Part shown: piece by piece, positions 48,137 to 57,729 of the stretch
Numbering within the stretch: the first letter of the stretch is position 1
Layout: the number at the start of each line of letters is the position of its first letter
From: Lachnospiraceae bacterium
Lineage (GTDB): Bacteria; Bacillota; Clostridia; Lachnospirales; Lachnospiraceae
Direction of reading: 5' to 3'
Length of the DNA: 58,347 bases
Assembly: GCA_024680435.1 (NCBI GenBank)
Contig: JAILCK010000323.1
Coordinates: forward strand, 1-58,347
Position numbers and translations under genes: made by a program
Notes under the pieces: generated by a model
The model's database searches: none
What the model saw: only the letters and a program-made list of their open reading frames with translations
What the model was told of the DNA's origin: nothing

Positions 48137-49501
48137 TTAGTTTTTAAATGAATGAATGGGCGCGGGTATGCGTCCCTTTCTGTTTATAAAGTCATCACAG
48201 GAAAACTTGTTTACAGGCATTACGGGAGCATATCCAAAAAGGCCTCCGAATTCAACCACATCTCCCACATCTTTTCCAAGTGCGGGGATAAGTCTTACTG
48301 CAGTTGTCTTTTGATTCACCATACCTATAGCCATTTCATCGGCAATAATACCGGAAATCGAAGTAGCTTTGGTGTCTCCGGGAATTGCAATCATATCAAG
48401 ACCTACGGAGCATACACATGTCATGGCTTCAAGTTTTTCTAAAGTAAGAGCGCCTTTAGTAACGGCATTAATCATTCCCTGATCTTCCGATACAGGAATA
48501 AATGCACCGCTTAATCCTCCGACATAGGAAGAAGCCATTACTCCACCCTTTTTAACCTGATCGTTTAAAAGAGCCAAGGCTGCGGTTGTGCCGGGAGCGC
48601 CGGCATATTCAAGCCCAATCTCACAAAGAATATCTGCTACGGAATCTCCGATTGCAGGTGTGGGAGCAAGCGACAAATCAACGATTCCGAAAGGAACGTC
48701 CAAAGCCTTCGATGCTTCTTTAGCTACAAGCTGTCCTACTCTTGTTACTTTGAAGGCTGTCTTCTTAATTGTCTCGCACAACTCTTCAAAGTTTTTACCT
48801 CTTACCTTTTCAAGTGCTGTTTTAACAACACCGGGACCACTGACACCGACATTTATAACGCAGTCCGCTTCCGTAACTCCGTGAAATGCACCGGCCATAA
48901 ACGGATTATCATCGGGAGCATTACAGAATACCACAAGCTTCATGCATCCGGCACAGTCGTTTTCTTTGGTAAGCTCAGCTGTTTCTTTTATAATTTCACC
49001 CATAAGCCTTACGGCATCCATATTTATTCCTGTTTTTGTGGAACCTACATTAACAGACGAACAAACTCTTTCTGTTTCGGCCAAAGCTTTTGGTATCGAT
49101 CTTATAAGAAGTTCTTCTTTAGGAGTCATTCCCTTAGATACAAGTGCTGAAAAGCCGCCAAGCAAATTGACTCCTACTTCTTTAGCCGCTTTATCCAAAG
49201 TCTTAGCAATCTTTACATAATCGTCTATGCTCTCACAAGCAGCGGCTCCGATTAAGGAAATGGGAGTCACGGATATTCTTTTATTTACAATCGGAATACC
49301 GTATTCCCTTGAAATTTCTTCTCCGACATTTACAAGATTTTTAGCCTTACCGGTAATCTTTTTATAAATGTTATCGCAAACCTTGTTTAAGTCAGAATCG
49401 ATACAATCAAGAAGGCTTATGCCCATTGTGATTGTTCTTACATCAAGGTTTTCTTTTTCAATCATTTCATTGGTCTCATTGACCTCGAACATATTTATCA
49501 T
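48137..49501 (-). CDS. PFL family protein (DUF711/UPF0210)
   Basis: [55 protein letters not shown], long conserved Gly-rich segments; upstream ACT gene. Confidence 0.88.
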   Translation of the reverse strand: MINMFEVNETNEMIEKENLDVRTITMGISLLDCIDSDLNKVCDNIYKKITGKAKNLVNVGEEISREYGIPIVNKRISVTPISLIGAAACESIDDYVKIAKTLDKAAKEVGVNLLGGFSALVSKGMTPKEELLIRSIPKALAETERVCSSVNVGSTKTGINMDAVRLMGEIIKETAELTKENDCAGCMKLVVFCNAPDDNPFMAGAFHGVTEADCVINVGVSGPGVVKTALEKVRGKNFEELCETIKKTAFKVTRVGQLVAKEASKALDVPFGIVDLSLAPTPAIGDSVADILCEIGLEYAGAPGTTAALALLNDQVKKGGVMASSYVGGLSGAFIPVSEDQGMINAVTKGALTLEKLEAMTCVCSVGLDMIAIPGDTKATSISGIIADEMAIGMVNQKTTAVRLIPALGKDVGDVVEFGGLFGYAPVMPVNKFSCDDFINRKGRIPAPIHSFKN

Positions 49502-49512
49502 TTAAGCCACCT

Positions 49513-49785
49513 CTAAATTCTGTGCATTGAATTAAAAATATCTTCTTGCTGGCACTTAATGATAACTCCGATTTCTTCTCCAAGCTCTTCAAGCTTCTTT
49601 GAAATTTCTCCGAACTTTTCCGATGCATTGTTCATATCAACAATCATCATCATGTTGAAATACCCCTGTACGATTGTCTGGGAGATGTCCAGGATGTTAA
49701 TATTATGCTCTGCCAAGAAAGTACAAGTCTTGGCAATGATGCCTACGGTGTCTTTTCCCACAACCGTAATGATGGTTTTATTCAT
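49513..49785 (-). CDS. ACT domain protein (UPF0237)
   Basis: MNKTIITVVGKDTVGIIAKTCTFLAEHNINILDISQTIVQGYFNMMMIVDM; ATG at 49785 with SD GGAGG. Confidence 0.93.
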   Translation of the reverse strand: MNKTIITVVGKDTVGIIAKTCTFLAEHNINILDISQTIVQGYFNMMMIVDMNNASEKFGEISKKLEELGEEIGVIIKCQQEDIFNSMHRI

Positions 49786-49801
49786 AAATCGTCCTCCGAT
49801 C

Positions 49802-50599
49802 TTAAAATTCAATAGCCGTCATGGGGCAATCTCTCTTTGCCACATACAAAGGAAAATCATTTCCGTGATATTTATTGTCAGAAGCTTCTATTTCAAGCCT
49901 CACCGTTTCATAAGCAAGTTCAGGAAGATTGTTTTCTTTGCTTAAATGTCCCAAAAAAATTGCCTTTAAATTATCATGCAGTATTCCTGACAATAGTCTT
50001 CCCGAGTTTTCATTTGACAAGTGTCCTCTGTCAGAAAGGATTCTTTGCTTAAGATAATAGGGATATGGGCCAACCTGAAGCATACGTATGTCATGATTGG
50101 CTTCAGCCATGATTATATCAGAATCTTTGATGCAATCAATGGTATATTCGTTAAAAGTTCCAAGGTCAGTGATAACAGAAACTTTCTTTTTTTCACAACT
50201 TACCCTATAAGCTACAGGTTCATTGGCATCATGAGAAATTTCCATGGGATTAATAACCAAATCTTTTATGGAAACCTTAACGTCTTTTTTTACTTCATTA
50301 AAAAGCGCATCATCTATTTTTCCTAAAGAAGATGCGCTCTTAATCCCGCAAATTGTACCTTTGGTTGCATATATGGGGATAGAATATTTTCTTGATAATA
50401 CTCCCAGTCCCTGTACGTGATCCGCATGCTCATGTGTTATTAAAATAGCGTCAAGCTCTTCGGGCTTTATATCAAGCCCCGCCAAGCCTTCCACCGTTCT
50501 TTTAGCACTTATGCCTGCATCAATAAGTATATGCGTGGTGTCGGACCCTACGTAAATACAATTTCCGCTCGATCCGCTTGCTATACTTGAAAACCTCAT
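49802..50599 (-). CDS. MBL-fold metallohydrolase (YycJ/WalJ-like)
   Basis: FSSIASGSSGNCIYVGSDTTHILIDAGISAKR, ITHEHADHVQGL, AEANHD. Confidence 0.9.
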   Translation of the reverse strand: MRFSSIASGSSGNCIYVGSDTTHILIDAGISAKRTVEGLAGLDIKPEELDAILITHEHADHVQGLGVLSRKYSIPIYATKGTICGIKSASSLGKIDDALFNEVKKDVKVSIKDLVINPMEISHDANEPVAYRVSCEKKKVSVITDLGTFNEYTIDCIKDSDIIMAEANHDIRMLQVGPYPYYLKQRILSDRGHLSNENSGRLLSGILHDNLKAIFLGHLSKENNLPELAYETVRLEIEASDNKYHGNDFPLYVAKRDCPMTAIEF

Positions 50600-50611
50600 T
50601 TTATAAAACCA

Positions 50612-52561
50612 TTATTCCTTCCAATAAATTTCCAGAATATCACCATTATTAAGCGCATCCATGTACTTTGCATTTTTACCGTTATGAAGAGTAACAATGC
50701 TTCGTCCTTTAGGATCGTTTAAATCAAAGTCAATGTAATCAAATACATCGATGTAAATATAATAGTGCTTTCCTGTCAAAGTAATTTCTCTGCCGTTAAC
50801 AAATACTGTAATGCTCTCTCCCTTAGGCTTAGGCGGCTCTTCTTTAACTTCGGCGTCAACACTTACAACAACTTCATCCTCTTTGGCTTTTTCTTCCAGA
50901 TCTTCACTCTTAACCAAAGCTTCTTTAAGCTGTTCTTTTGTGCAGGTATCAAGGATTTCGATGTGATCGCCTTCAGCTATTTCATATCCTACGGAAGCTG
51001 CCTTTCCGTTAACAAAAACAGGCCTTGTAAGCTCCACAATCTGACCGTCCACAAGGATTTTAAGGCCTTCTTTAAACTCGGGCAAGTCGGATATTTTGAC
51101 AGTTGCTTTTGCACCTGCGGTGGATTCTATAATTTCAACCTTATCGTTTGAATTTACTTTTGTGGTGATATCAGCAGTTTTACCGTTTACTTTAATTACG
51201 GCGGCTTCTCCGGGAGCGCCCTTAACTATCTTTGTCTTTCCGTTTACTATAAAGCTTAAGGCTTTTCCTCTCTTAGGGAACAATCCGTCATTAGGAAAAC
51301 CTGCCTGCATTGCAACATCGACAACGGCAACATTCCCGTTATCGTATAGCTTCATGCGGTTTCCGTTGAAAGAAACGTACACAAAATTATTGTTGTTTTC
51401 ATAGTAGTTTAAACAAATACCGATGGGAGTAACCATCAAAGGCGATTTTGAAAAATCTTCTTCGCAAAAGTCGATTTTTCCGGATACATCGCTTCCTCTT
51501 AAAGCCACTCTTTCTTTAATAAGGCCAAGCTTATTTGCCAGGGCTTCCGTAAATCCCACAGCCAAACCGCCGCCACCTACAACAAATACGGCGCTTACGG
51601 ATTTATCTCCGTTAAGACGCTTTATTTCTTCGGCAACGTAATTTGTGATTTCATCGACTTTATTTGATAATGCCTTTTCTACGTCTGACTTTGTAACCTT
51701 TTGCTTGATACCCATGATATCTTCGTATTCAAACTCATCAAGCTCGGTAGCCGCACGTTTCATACGCTCCGCTTCATAAAAGTCTGCAAGAAAATGCCTT
51801 GCCAAGTCATCGGTAAGTGCATCACCTGCCATGGGAATCATGCCATAACCTATAATACTTCCGTTATCGGTTATTGAAATATCGCTTGTACCAGCACCTA
51901 CATCCACTAAAGCAAGGTTTAGCATTCTAAACCTTTCGGGAATTGCAACAGAAATTGCCGCAATAGGTTCAAGCGTAAGATTAGCCACTTCAAGTTCTGC
52001 CAAATCACAGGCTTTGTAAAGTCCGTCAACAACGTCATCCGGCAAAAATGTAGCAATCATATCAGCCGAAATATGCCTTGCTTTATGACCCACAAGGTTT
52101 AAAATCGGCAATGTGTTTAAATAGTATCTGATTACGGAATAACCGACACAATAAAACTTTGTTTCGGAAGAATTCTGATCTCCGAACTCTTTATATGCTT
52201 TTTCAATGCCCAAAAGCAAAAGATTTGAAACATCCTCTGCTTTAGCTTCTCTTTCTTCTTCAAAAACCATCTCAATCTTTGTGGTGACGGTTTTTAACAC
52301 ACGACCTGCGGCCGCAATACAAACGTGAGTAAGCTTTTCCCCTATGGCCTCCTCGCATTCTTCCTTGATTTCTTTGATGGTAAGTGCAACTCTTGGGATG
52401 TCGTGAATTTGTCCGTCCATCATGGCACGTGTCTCATGCTCTTTTGAACGCTGGCACACAACCTGGAAGCGGTCATTTTTTAAATACCCAACGGTACCTA
52501 CAACGCTTCTTGTTCCGATATCAAGGCCAAATACATATTGATTCTTTGCAAGTTCACTCAT
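50612..52561 (-). CDS. FtsA-like actin-fold ATPase with long repetitive C-terminal extension
   Basis: YVFGLDIGTRSVVGTVGYL (phosphate 1), ALVDVGAGTSDISI (phosphate 2), FVVGGGGLAVGFTEALANKLG (adenosine); about 250 aa extension with repeated VNGK/VNGR and GDxxEI units. Confidence 0.88.
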   Translation of the reverse strand: MSELAKNQYVFGLDIGTRSVVGTVGYLKNDRFQVVCQRSKEHETRAMMDGQIHDIPRVALTIKEIKEECEEAIGEKLTHVCIAAAGRVLKTVTTKIEMVFEEEREAKAEDVSNLLLLGIEKAYKEFGDQNSSETKFYCVGYSVIRYYLNTLPILNLVGHKARHISADMIATFLPDDVVDGLYKACDLAELEVANLTLEPIAAISVAIPERFRMLNLALVDVGAGTSDISITDNGSIIGYGMIPMAGDALTDDLARHFLADFYEAERMKRAATELDEFEYEDIMGIKQKVTKSDVEKALSNKVDEITNYVAEEIKRLNGDKSVSAVFVVGGGGLAVGFTEALANKLGLIKERVALRGSDVSGKIDFCEEDFSKSPLMVTPIGICLNYYENNNNFVYVSFNGNRMKLYDNGNVAVVDVAMQAGFPNDGLFPKRGKALSFIVNGKTKIVKGAPGEAAVIKVNGKTADITTKVNSNDKVEIIESTAGAKATVKISDLPEFKEGLKILVDGQIVELTRPVFVNGKAASVGYEIAEGDHIEILDTCTKEQLKEALVKSEDLEEKAKEDEVVVSVDAEVKEEPPKPKGESITVFVNGREITLTGKHYYIYIDVFDYIDFDLNDPKGRSIVTLHNGKNAKYMDALNNGDILEIYWKE

Positions 52562-53154
52562 GAATTTTCCCCTAACCTTTCGCGTATTTGTTCAAAACTG
52601 TCCTCGCATAAACCCGAATTATCAATCTCAAAATCTGAATTTTTCCGGTATTCTTCTTCGGAAAGCTGGCTTTTTAATATGGAATCAATTTTGGCATCCG
52701 AGTAACCTCTTGATTCCTTAAGCCGTTTTCTTCTAACATCAATATTAGTATAAATATACCACATTTCATCCACAATTTCTTTATATCCGCATTCTATAAG
52801 TAACGCCGCTTCAATAAAGAGATAATCCAATGTGTTTTCTTTCCTTAAAGTTTCTATTCTATCTTCAATAAAAACTCTTACAGCCGGGTGAATAATTGCA
52901 TTCACTTTTTCAAGCAAATTCTTATCGGCAAAAATCTTTGAAGCCATCTTGCCATTTTCGATTTCACCGTTTAAGGAAAGAACATCCCTACCAAGAAGGT
53001 TTACAAGCGGCTTAAAACACGCTCTCCCGCTTTTACATAAATCTTTGGCCAGTTCATCGGAAACAATTATTTCGCATTTGTAGTTTTCTTTTAAAAAAGT
53101 AAGTATCTTTGTCTTTCCCGAGCCTACGCCGCCGGTGATTCCAATTACTTTCAC
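52558..53154 (-). CDS. coaE: Dephospho-CoA kinase
   Basis: MKVIGITGGVGSGKTKILTFLKE, INAIIHPAVR, LFIEAALLIECGY. Confidence 0.95.
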   Translation of the reverse strand: MKVIGITGGVGSGKTKILTFLKENYKCEIIVSDELAKDLCKSGRACFKPLVNLLGRDVLSLNGEIENGKMASKIFADKNLLEKVNAIIHPAVRVFIEDRIETLRKENTLDYLFIEAALLIECGYKEIVDEMWYIYTNIDVRRKRLKESRGYSDAKIDSILKSQLSEEEYRKNSDFEIDNSGLCEDSFEQIRERLGENS

Positions 53155-53162
53155 ATTGCCTC

Positions 53163-55748
53163 CTAATGAGCGTCAAACCATGTATCTCCAACGTTAACTT
53201 CAGATTCAAGCTCAACCGATAAAGAAGCCGCATTTGCCATTTCAGAAGAAACGATTTCTTTTACTCTGTCTATTTCAGAGTCTTTAACTTCAAGCAACAC
53301 TTCATCATGTACTTGAATTAAGAGCTTAGATTCAAGCTTTTCTTCTTTTAACCTGTTAAAAATATTTATCATGGCAATTTTCATGATATCTGCAGCAGTT
53401 CCCTGGATCGGTGCATTCATGGCCACTCTTTCACCGAATGAACGAAGCATAAAGTTTGAAGAAGAAAGCTCGGGTATAGGTCTCACTCTATTATAAAGAG
53501 TTGTCACAAAGCCCTCTTCTTTTGCCTTTTTAACAGTGTTATCAATATATTCTTTAATCTTTGAATACTTTGCAAAGTAATCTTCTTTATGCTTTTTTGC
53601 AGTCTGGAAATCAAGGCCTGTATCTTCGCTTAATCCAAAGTCACTGATTCCATATATGATGCCAAAGTTAACAGCCTTTGCCTGCCTTCTTAATTCGCTT
53701 GTAACTTCATCGTAAGGCACTTCAAAAACAATGGATGCTGTACTTCTGTGAATGTCTTTCTTTTCTTTAAAAGCATCTATCATCTTTTCATCGCCCGACA
53801 TATGAGCCATAAGCCTTAATTCAATTTGAGAATAATCCGCATCAATAAACTTAAAGCCCTTCTTTGGAAGGAAAACTTTTCTAAGCTCTCTTCCAAGTTC
53901 TTTTCGAATAGGAATATTCTGCAAGTTAGGGTCTGTAGAGCTTATTCGGCCCGTAGCGGTTATTGTTTGATTAAAGTGAGTATGAATTCGTCCGTCTTCT
54001 TTAATGCATGCCGTTAAGCCTTCTACATATGTAGAATTAAGCTTTGTAAGCATCCTGTATTCCAAAATATCGTTTACGACAGGATAATCCACCGATAATC
54101 TCTCAAGAATATCTGCCGCAGTCGAATATCCTGTTTTGGTCTTCTTTCCATGCGGAAGTTTAAGCTTTTCAAAAAGGATTTCACCCAATTGTTTCGGAGA
54201 ATTAATATTAAACTTTTCACCCGCTGCTTCATAAATATTCTTTTCAAGTTCGGATATTTTAACGGTTAACTTTTCTCCGAATGCCTTAAGCGCATTCTTA
54301 TCTACATAAACTCCGTCTTTTTCCATTGAATAAAGCACAAAAGATAAGGGCATTTCTATTTCCCTGTAAAGCTTTTCTTCACCCATCTTAATAACTTCTT
54401 CTTTGATGGTTGAAACAAGCTTATCTGCATACATCGTTATTAAAGAAGCTCTTTTTTTAGGCTCCTTTAACAAAGCTTTATCATCTTCAAAAAACTTTGA
54501 TAGATACTTATCACATAAATAAGAAATGTTATAATCGCCCTTTAAAGGATCTGCCAGGTACGCTAAGATTTCGGCATCATCAAAACCATCCCTATACTCT
54601 CCCACATAATCATAGATTGTCTTTATGTTTAGAGTAGTGACAGAAGTGTCAGGCTTTAAATTATTTTTCACTCCTTCTATAAGAAATTCCTTTGTAATTA
54701 CGCTGTTAAACTCAAAGAAATAAGTGGTATCGCCCACAGTCAGAGAAAGTCCTTCGTCACATCCGTACAATGAAACAGACTTATTATCATTAATAAGACT
54801 AAGGGCCTTTAAAGCCTCTTCTTTAGAAGAAACAAGAATAAACTCAATTTCTTCTTTTGCGTCATTAACATCTTTAGAACTTGAAAAAGAGGACAATTTC
54901 TCAATCACTTTTCTAAGTGAATACTTTAATAAAACTTCCATTGAGTTATCATTTAAAAGATTTTTGCATTCACTTTTTTGAAGTTCCAAATCGACGGGAG
55001 CATTGATTTCAATTCTTGAAAGAGTTCTCGAAAAGAAAGCATTGTCCTTATTTTCCGATAGATTTGCATATAAAGCTTTCTTTCCCTTTAAATCATCCAA
55101 ATGATCGTAAAGGTTTTCTAAGCTGTGATATTTTTGAATCAAGCCTTCCGCGGTTTTGGGGCCGACTCCCGGAACTCCGGGAATATTATCGCTTGTATCT
55201 CCTTGAAGGGCCTTTACTTCAATAAATTCTAAGGGGGTAACTCCCTTTTCATTGATTACATCCTTCGCATAGTAGTAATGAGTCTCCGTTACGCCCTTTG
55301 ATGTTTTGGGAATGGCTATTTTAATCTTATCGGAAGCAATCTGAAGTAAATCTCTGTCTCCCGATAAAAGAGTGACATCAAGACCTTCTATTTCAGATTT
55401 CTTAGCCAAAGTACCAAGAAGGTCGTCTGCTTCAAATCCCGCCTGCTTTACGATATTTACACCCATAGAAGTCAATACTTCTTCCATTATGGGAAACTGC
55501 GAAATAAGTTCAGAAGGTGCTGCATTTCTTGTTCCTTTATACTCTTTAAACATCTCATGTCTGAAAGTCGGAGCATGAACGTCAAAGGCAACCGTCAGAT
55601 ATTCAGGCTTTTCTTCTTCGATTGTTTTAAGCAATATATTTAAAAACCCGAGGACTGCATTGGTATAAACGCCGTTTTTATCAAGAAGCGGCAATGCATA
55701 GAATCCTCGGTTCATCATAGAATTTCCGTCGATAAGTAATATTTTCAA
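53163..55748 (-). CDS. polA: DNA polymerase I (5'-3' exonuclease and polymerase; degenerate 3'-5' exonuclease region)
   Basis: KILLIDGNSMMNRGFYALP, DYSQIELRLMAHMSGD, RRQAKAVNFGIIYGIS, LLIQVHDEVLLEV. Confidence 0.97.
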   Translation of the reverse strand: MKILLIDGNSMMNRGFYALPLLDKNGVYTNAVLGFLNILLKTIEEEKPEYLTVAFDVHAPTFRHEMFKEYKGTRNAAPSELISQFPIMEEVLTSMGVNIVKQAGFEADDLLGTLAKKSEIEGLDVTLLSGDRDLLQIASDKIKIAIPKTSKGVTETHYYYAKDVINEKGVTPLEFIEVKALQGDTSDNIPGVPGVGPKTAEGLIQKYHSLENLYDHLDDLKGKKALYANLSENKDNAFFSRTLSRIEINAPVDLELQKSECKNLLNDNSMEVLLKYSLRKVIEKLSSFSSSKDVNDAKEEIEFILVSSKEEALKALSLINDNKSVSLYGCDEGLSLTVGDTTYFFEFNSVITKEFLIEGVKNNLKPDTSVTTLNIKTIYDYVGEYRDGFDDAEILAYLADPLKGDYNISYLCDKYLSKFFEDDKALLKEPKKRASLITMYADKLVSTIKEEVIKMGEEKLYREIEMPLSFVLYSMEKDGVYVDKNALKAFGEKLTVKISELEKNIYEAAGEKFNINSPKQLGEILFEKLKLPHGKKTKTGYSTAADILERLSVDYPVVNDILEYRMLTKLNSTYVEGLTACIKEDGRIHTHFNQTITATGRISSTDPNLQNIPIRKELGRELRKVFLPKKGFKFIDADYSQIELRLMAHMSGDEKMIDAFKEKKDIHRSTASIVFEVPYDEVTSELRRQAKAVNFGIIYGISDFGLSEDTGLDFQTAKKHKEDYFAKYSKIKEYIDNTVKKAKEEGFVTTLYNRVRPIPELSSSNFMLRSFGERVAMNAPIQGTAADIMKIAMINIFNRLKEEKLESKLLIQVHDEVLLEVKDSEIDRVKEIVSSEMANAASLSVELESEVNVGDTWFDAH

Positions 55749-55765
55749 ATGTAAAACCCCTTAAC

Positions 55766-56104
55766 CTATAGAATAATCGTAACCACAGAGCCAATAACAA
55801 GGCATACTATGGCAATGATACAAAACACGAATCCAAAATAAAGAAAATCATGAGACTTAATCTGCTTATAGGAATCATTTATTTTGTTTTCAAGACTCTG
55901 AAGCAAATTGTAATCATTTTCGACTTCAGCCTTATTAAGACCTTCGGAAACCATGTACTGAATAGTGAGCTCTTCTTTACAGTTTTTGCATTCCCTCATA
56001 TGGTCAAGCATAACCTGCATTTCATAAACAGAAAGCTTATTATCCAAGTACCTTGGAATCATTCGTTCAATTTTTTTACAATCTACTTTTCTTTCGTCCT
56101 TCAT
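55766..56104 (-). CDS. Putative zinc-finger (zf-HC2-like) anti-sigma-type membrane protein
   Basis: CKKIERMIPRYLDNKLSVYEMQVMLDHMRECKNCKEEL (HX3CX2C) and one C-terminal TM helix. Confidence 0.78.
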   Translation of the reverse strand: MKDERKVDCKKIERMIPRYLDNKLSVYEMQVMLDHMRECKNCKEELTIQYMVSEGLNKAEVENDYNLLQSLENKINDSYKQIKSHDFLYFGFVFCIIAIVCLVIGSVVTIIL

Positions 56105-56132
56105 TCTTACATCATATCACAGTAGCCGTTTC

Positions 56133-56161
56133 AAAAAAAGCGGTGAATGTAATTCACCGCC
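56133..56161 (-). terminator. Rho-independent terminator downstream of the GH43 gene
   Basis: Minus strand GCGGTGAAT-tac-ATTCACCGCTTTTTTTG. Confidence 0.88.
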
Positions 56162-56167
56162 TCTTTG

Positions 56168-57715
56168 TTAATCGCGTTCGTAAGATAAATATTTAAACAA
56201 AGCGTACTCATCTTCTTTTGCGTCTGTATCTATTGCGTAAAGCCCAAGTGTACATCCCACAAAGCCTCCGGCAACCTCGGTTGACAAAGACGAAAGTCCG
56301 ATATTTTCTTTAATTATTTTGGTACCCTGCTCTGTTTTTACCATAGCGGAAGCCGTAAGGTCCGAAACAATGAAGCATAAAGAAACAATGTTTCCCCATA
56401 TGGGATATGTATCAATCTCTGTTTCCTGACCCTCTGTTACCAGAATAATATTTACTTCTTTATCCGTAGCTTCAAACCTTAACTGAAACTTACTGTTTTG
56501 ATAAATACAGATACCTGCGCGTTTGCCGTTGTTTAGATTCGACACATCCAATTTGCTTCTGAATCTAAAGTTCTTTGTATCCTGTCTGATTCCAAGGAAT
56601 GTAGGATGCTTTGTGTCGGTAAGCTCGTCTTTTCCAAATTTTAAGAGCAACCCTTCTTTTGTAAGCTTATAGGAATCTTTAACAGGATTTCTTATCTGAA
56701 GGAAATCGGAAGTCAGTTCTTCCATCTTGTCAAAATCATAGTTCTTTGTGGTGTTGGGAACAGGGTTCTTTTCACTCTCAGGCCTAAAGACATCAAGATT
56801 AACGTCTACAGTATCCGTAAGTATTCCCACTCCGCAATTTACAACAGGCCAATTGTCTTCAAAATCAACCTTTGCAAGGAAGGTTTCTCTTCCCATTGTG
56901 GTGTAGCCGTGAGTCGGTCTTACGCCAAGACACACGATATACCATTCATCATTCTTTGTTTTAACCAAATCACCGTGACCCACGTATTTTATAGGGCATT
57001 CCTTGCCTAAATGTCTGTGGGTAAAGATGGGGTTTTTAAAGTTGTTTTCATAGGGGCCAAAAACATTTTCAGAACGAGCCACGCTGATAGCATGGTCAGG
57101 ACCCGTACCGCCTTCGGCATGAAGAATATAGTAATACTCGCCTATCTTATAAAGGTGAGGGCCTTCGGGCCAATGTACGCCCTTCATAGCACCATTCCAT
57201 ACGTTTTTAGGTTCACCGATAAGTTTAAAATTAACAATATCAAGTTCCTGAATGTATATATACCAGTCGCCGTCGTATTTACATCCTTCAGGATTTGGAT
57301 GGGTGCCGATATAATAGCACTTACCGTCTTCATCAAAGAAAAGGCTTGGATCAATTCCGTCAGCGCCCTCTAAATAATGAGGTTCGCTGTAAGGTCCTTC
57401 GGGATTCTTTGAAGTGACAACAAAATTTCCGCCTTTTGTTACGTTAGTGCAAATAACATAGAAAGTTCCCTTATAGTATCTGATTGTAGGTGCAAAAAGA
57501 CCTCTTGATATTTCTTCGGTACCTAAAGGAAGTTGAGATTCTCTTGTAAGAACATTTCCTATCTGTTCCCAATGAGCAAGATCTTTACTATGCATAATAG
57601 GGAGCCCGGGGAAATAAGAAAAACTTGAATTAACAATGTAAAAGTCTTCTCCGACAGCGCAAATTGACGGATCGGGATAGAAACCTGCCAAAATGGGATT
57701 AACTGCTTTGTTCAT
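56168..57715 (-). CDS. Glycoside hydrolase family 43 (beta-xylosidase/arabinofuranosidase type)
   Basis: NPILAGFYPDPSICAVGEDFYIVNSSFSYFPGLPIMHSKDLAHWEQIGNVL; GH43 five-blade propeller signature plus C-terminal beta-sandwich-like region; no signal peptide. Confidence 0.9.
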   Translation of the reverse strand: MNKAVNPILAGFYPDPSICAVGEDFYIVNSSFSYFPGLPIMHSKDLAHWEQIGNVLTRESQLPLGTEEISRGLFAPTIRYYKGTFYVICTNVTKGGNFVVTSKNPEGPYSEPHYLEGADGIDPSLFFDEDGKCYYIGTHPNPEGCKYDGDWYIYIQELDIVNFKLIGEPKNVWNGAMKGVHWPEGPHLYKIGEYYYILHAEGGTGPDHAISVARSENVFGPYENNFKNPIFTHRHLGKECPIKYVGHGDLVKTKNDEWYIVCLGVRPTHGYTTMGRETFLAKVDFEDNWPVVNCGVGILTDTVDVNLDVFRPESEKNPVPNTTKNYDFDKMEELTSDFLQIRNPVKDSYKLTKEGLLLKFGKDELTDTKHPTFLGIRQDTKNFRFRSKLDVSNLNNGKRAGICIYQNSKFQLRFEATDKEVNIILVTEGQETEIDTYPIWGNIVSLCFIVSDLTASAMVKTEQGTKIIKENIGLSSLSTEVAGGFVGCTLGLYAIDTDAKEDEYALFKYLSYERD

Positions 57716-57729
57716 ACTTTTCCTCCGTT

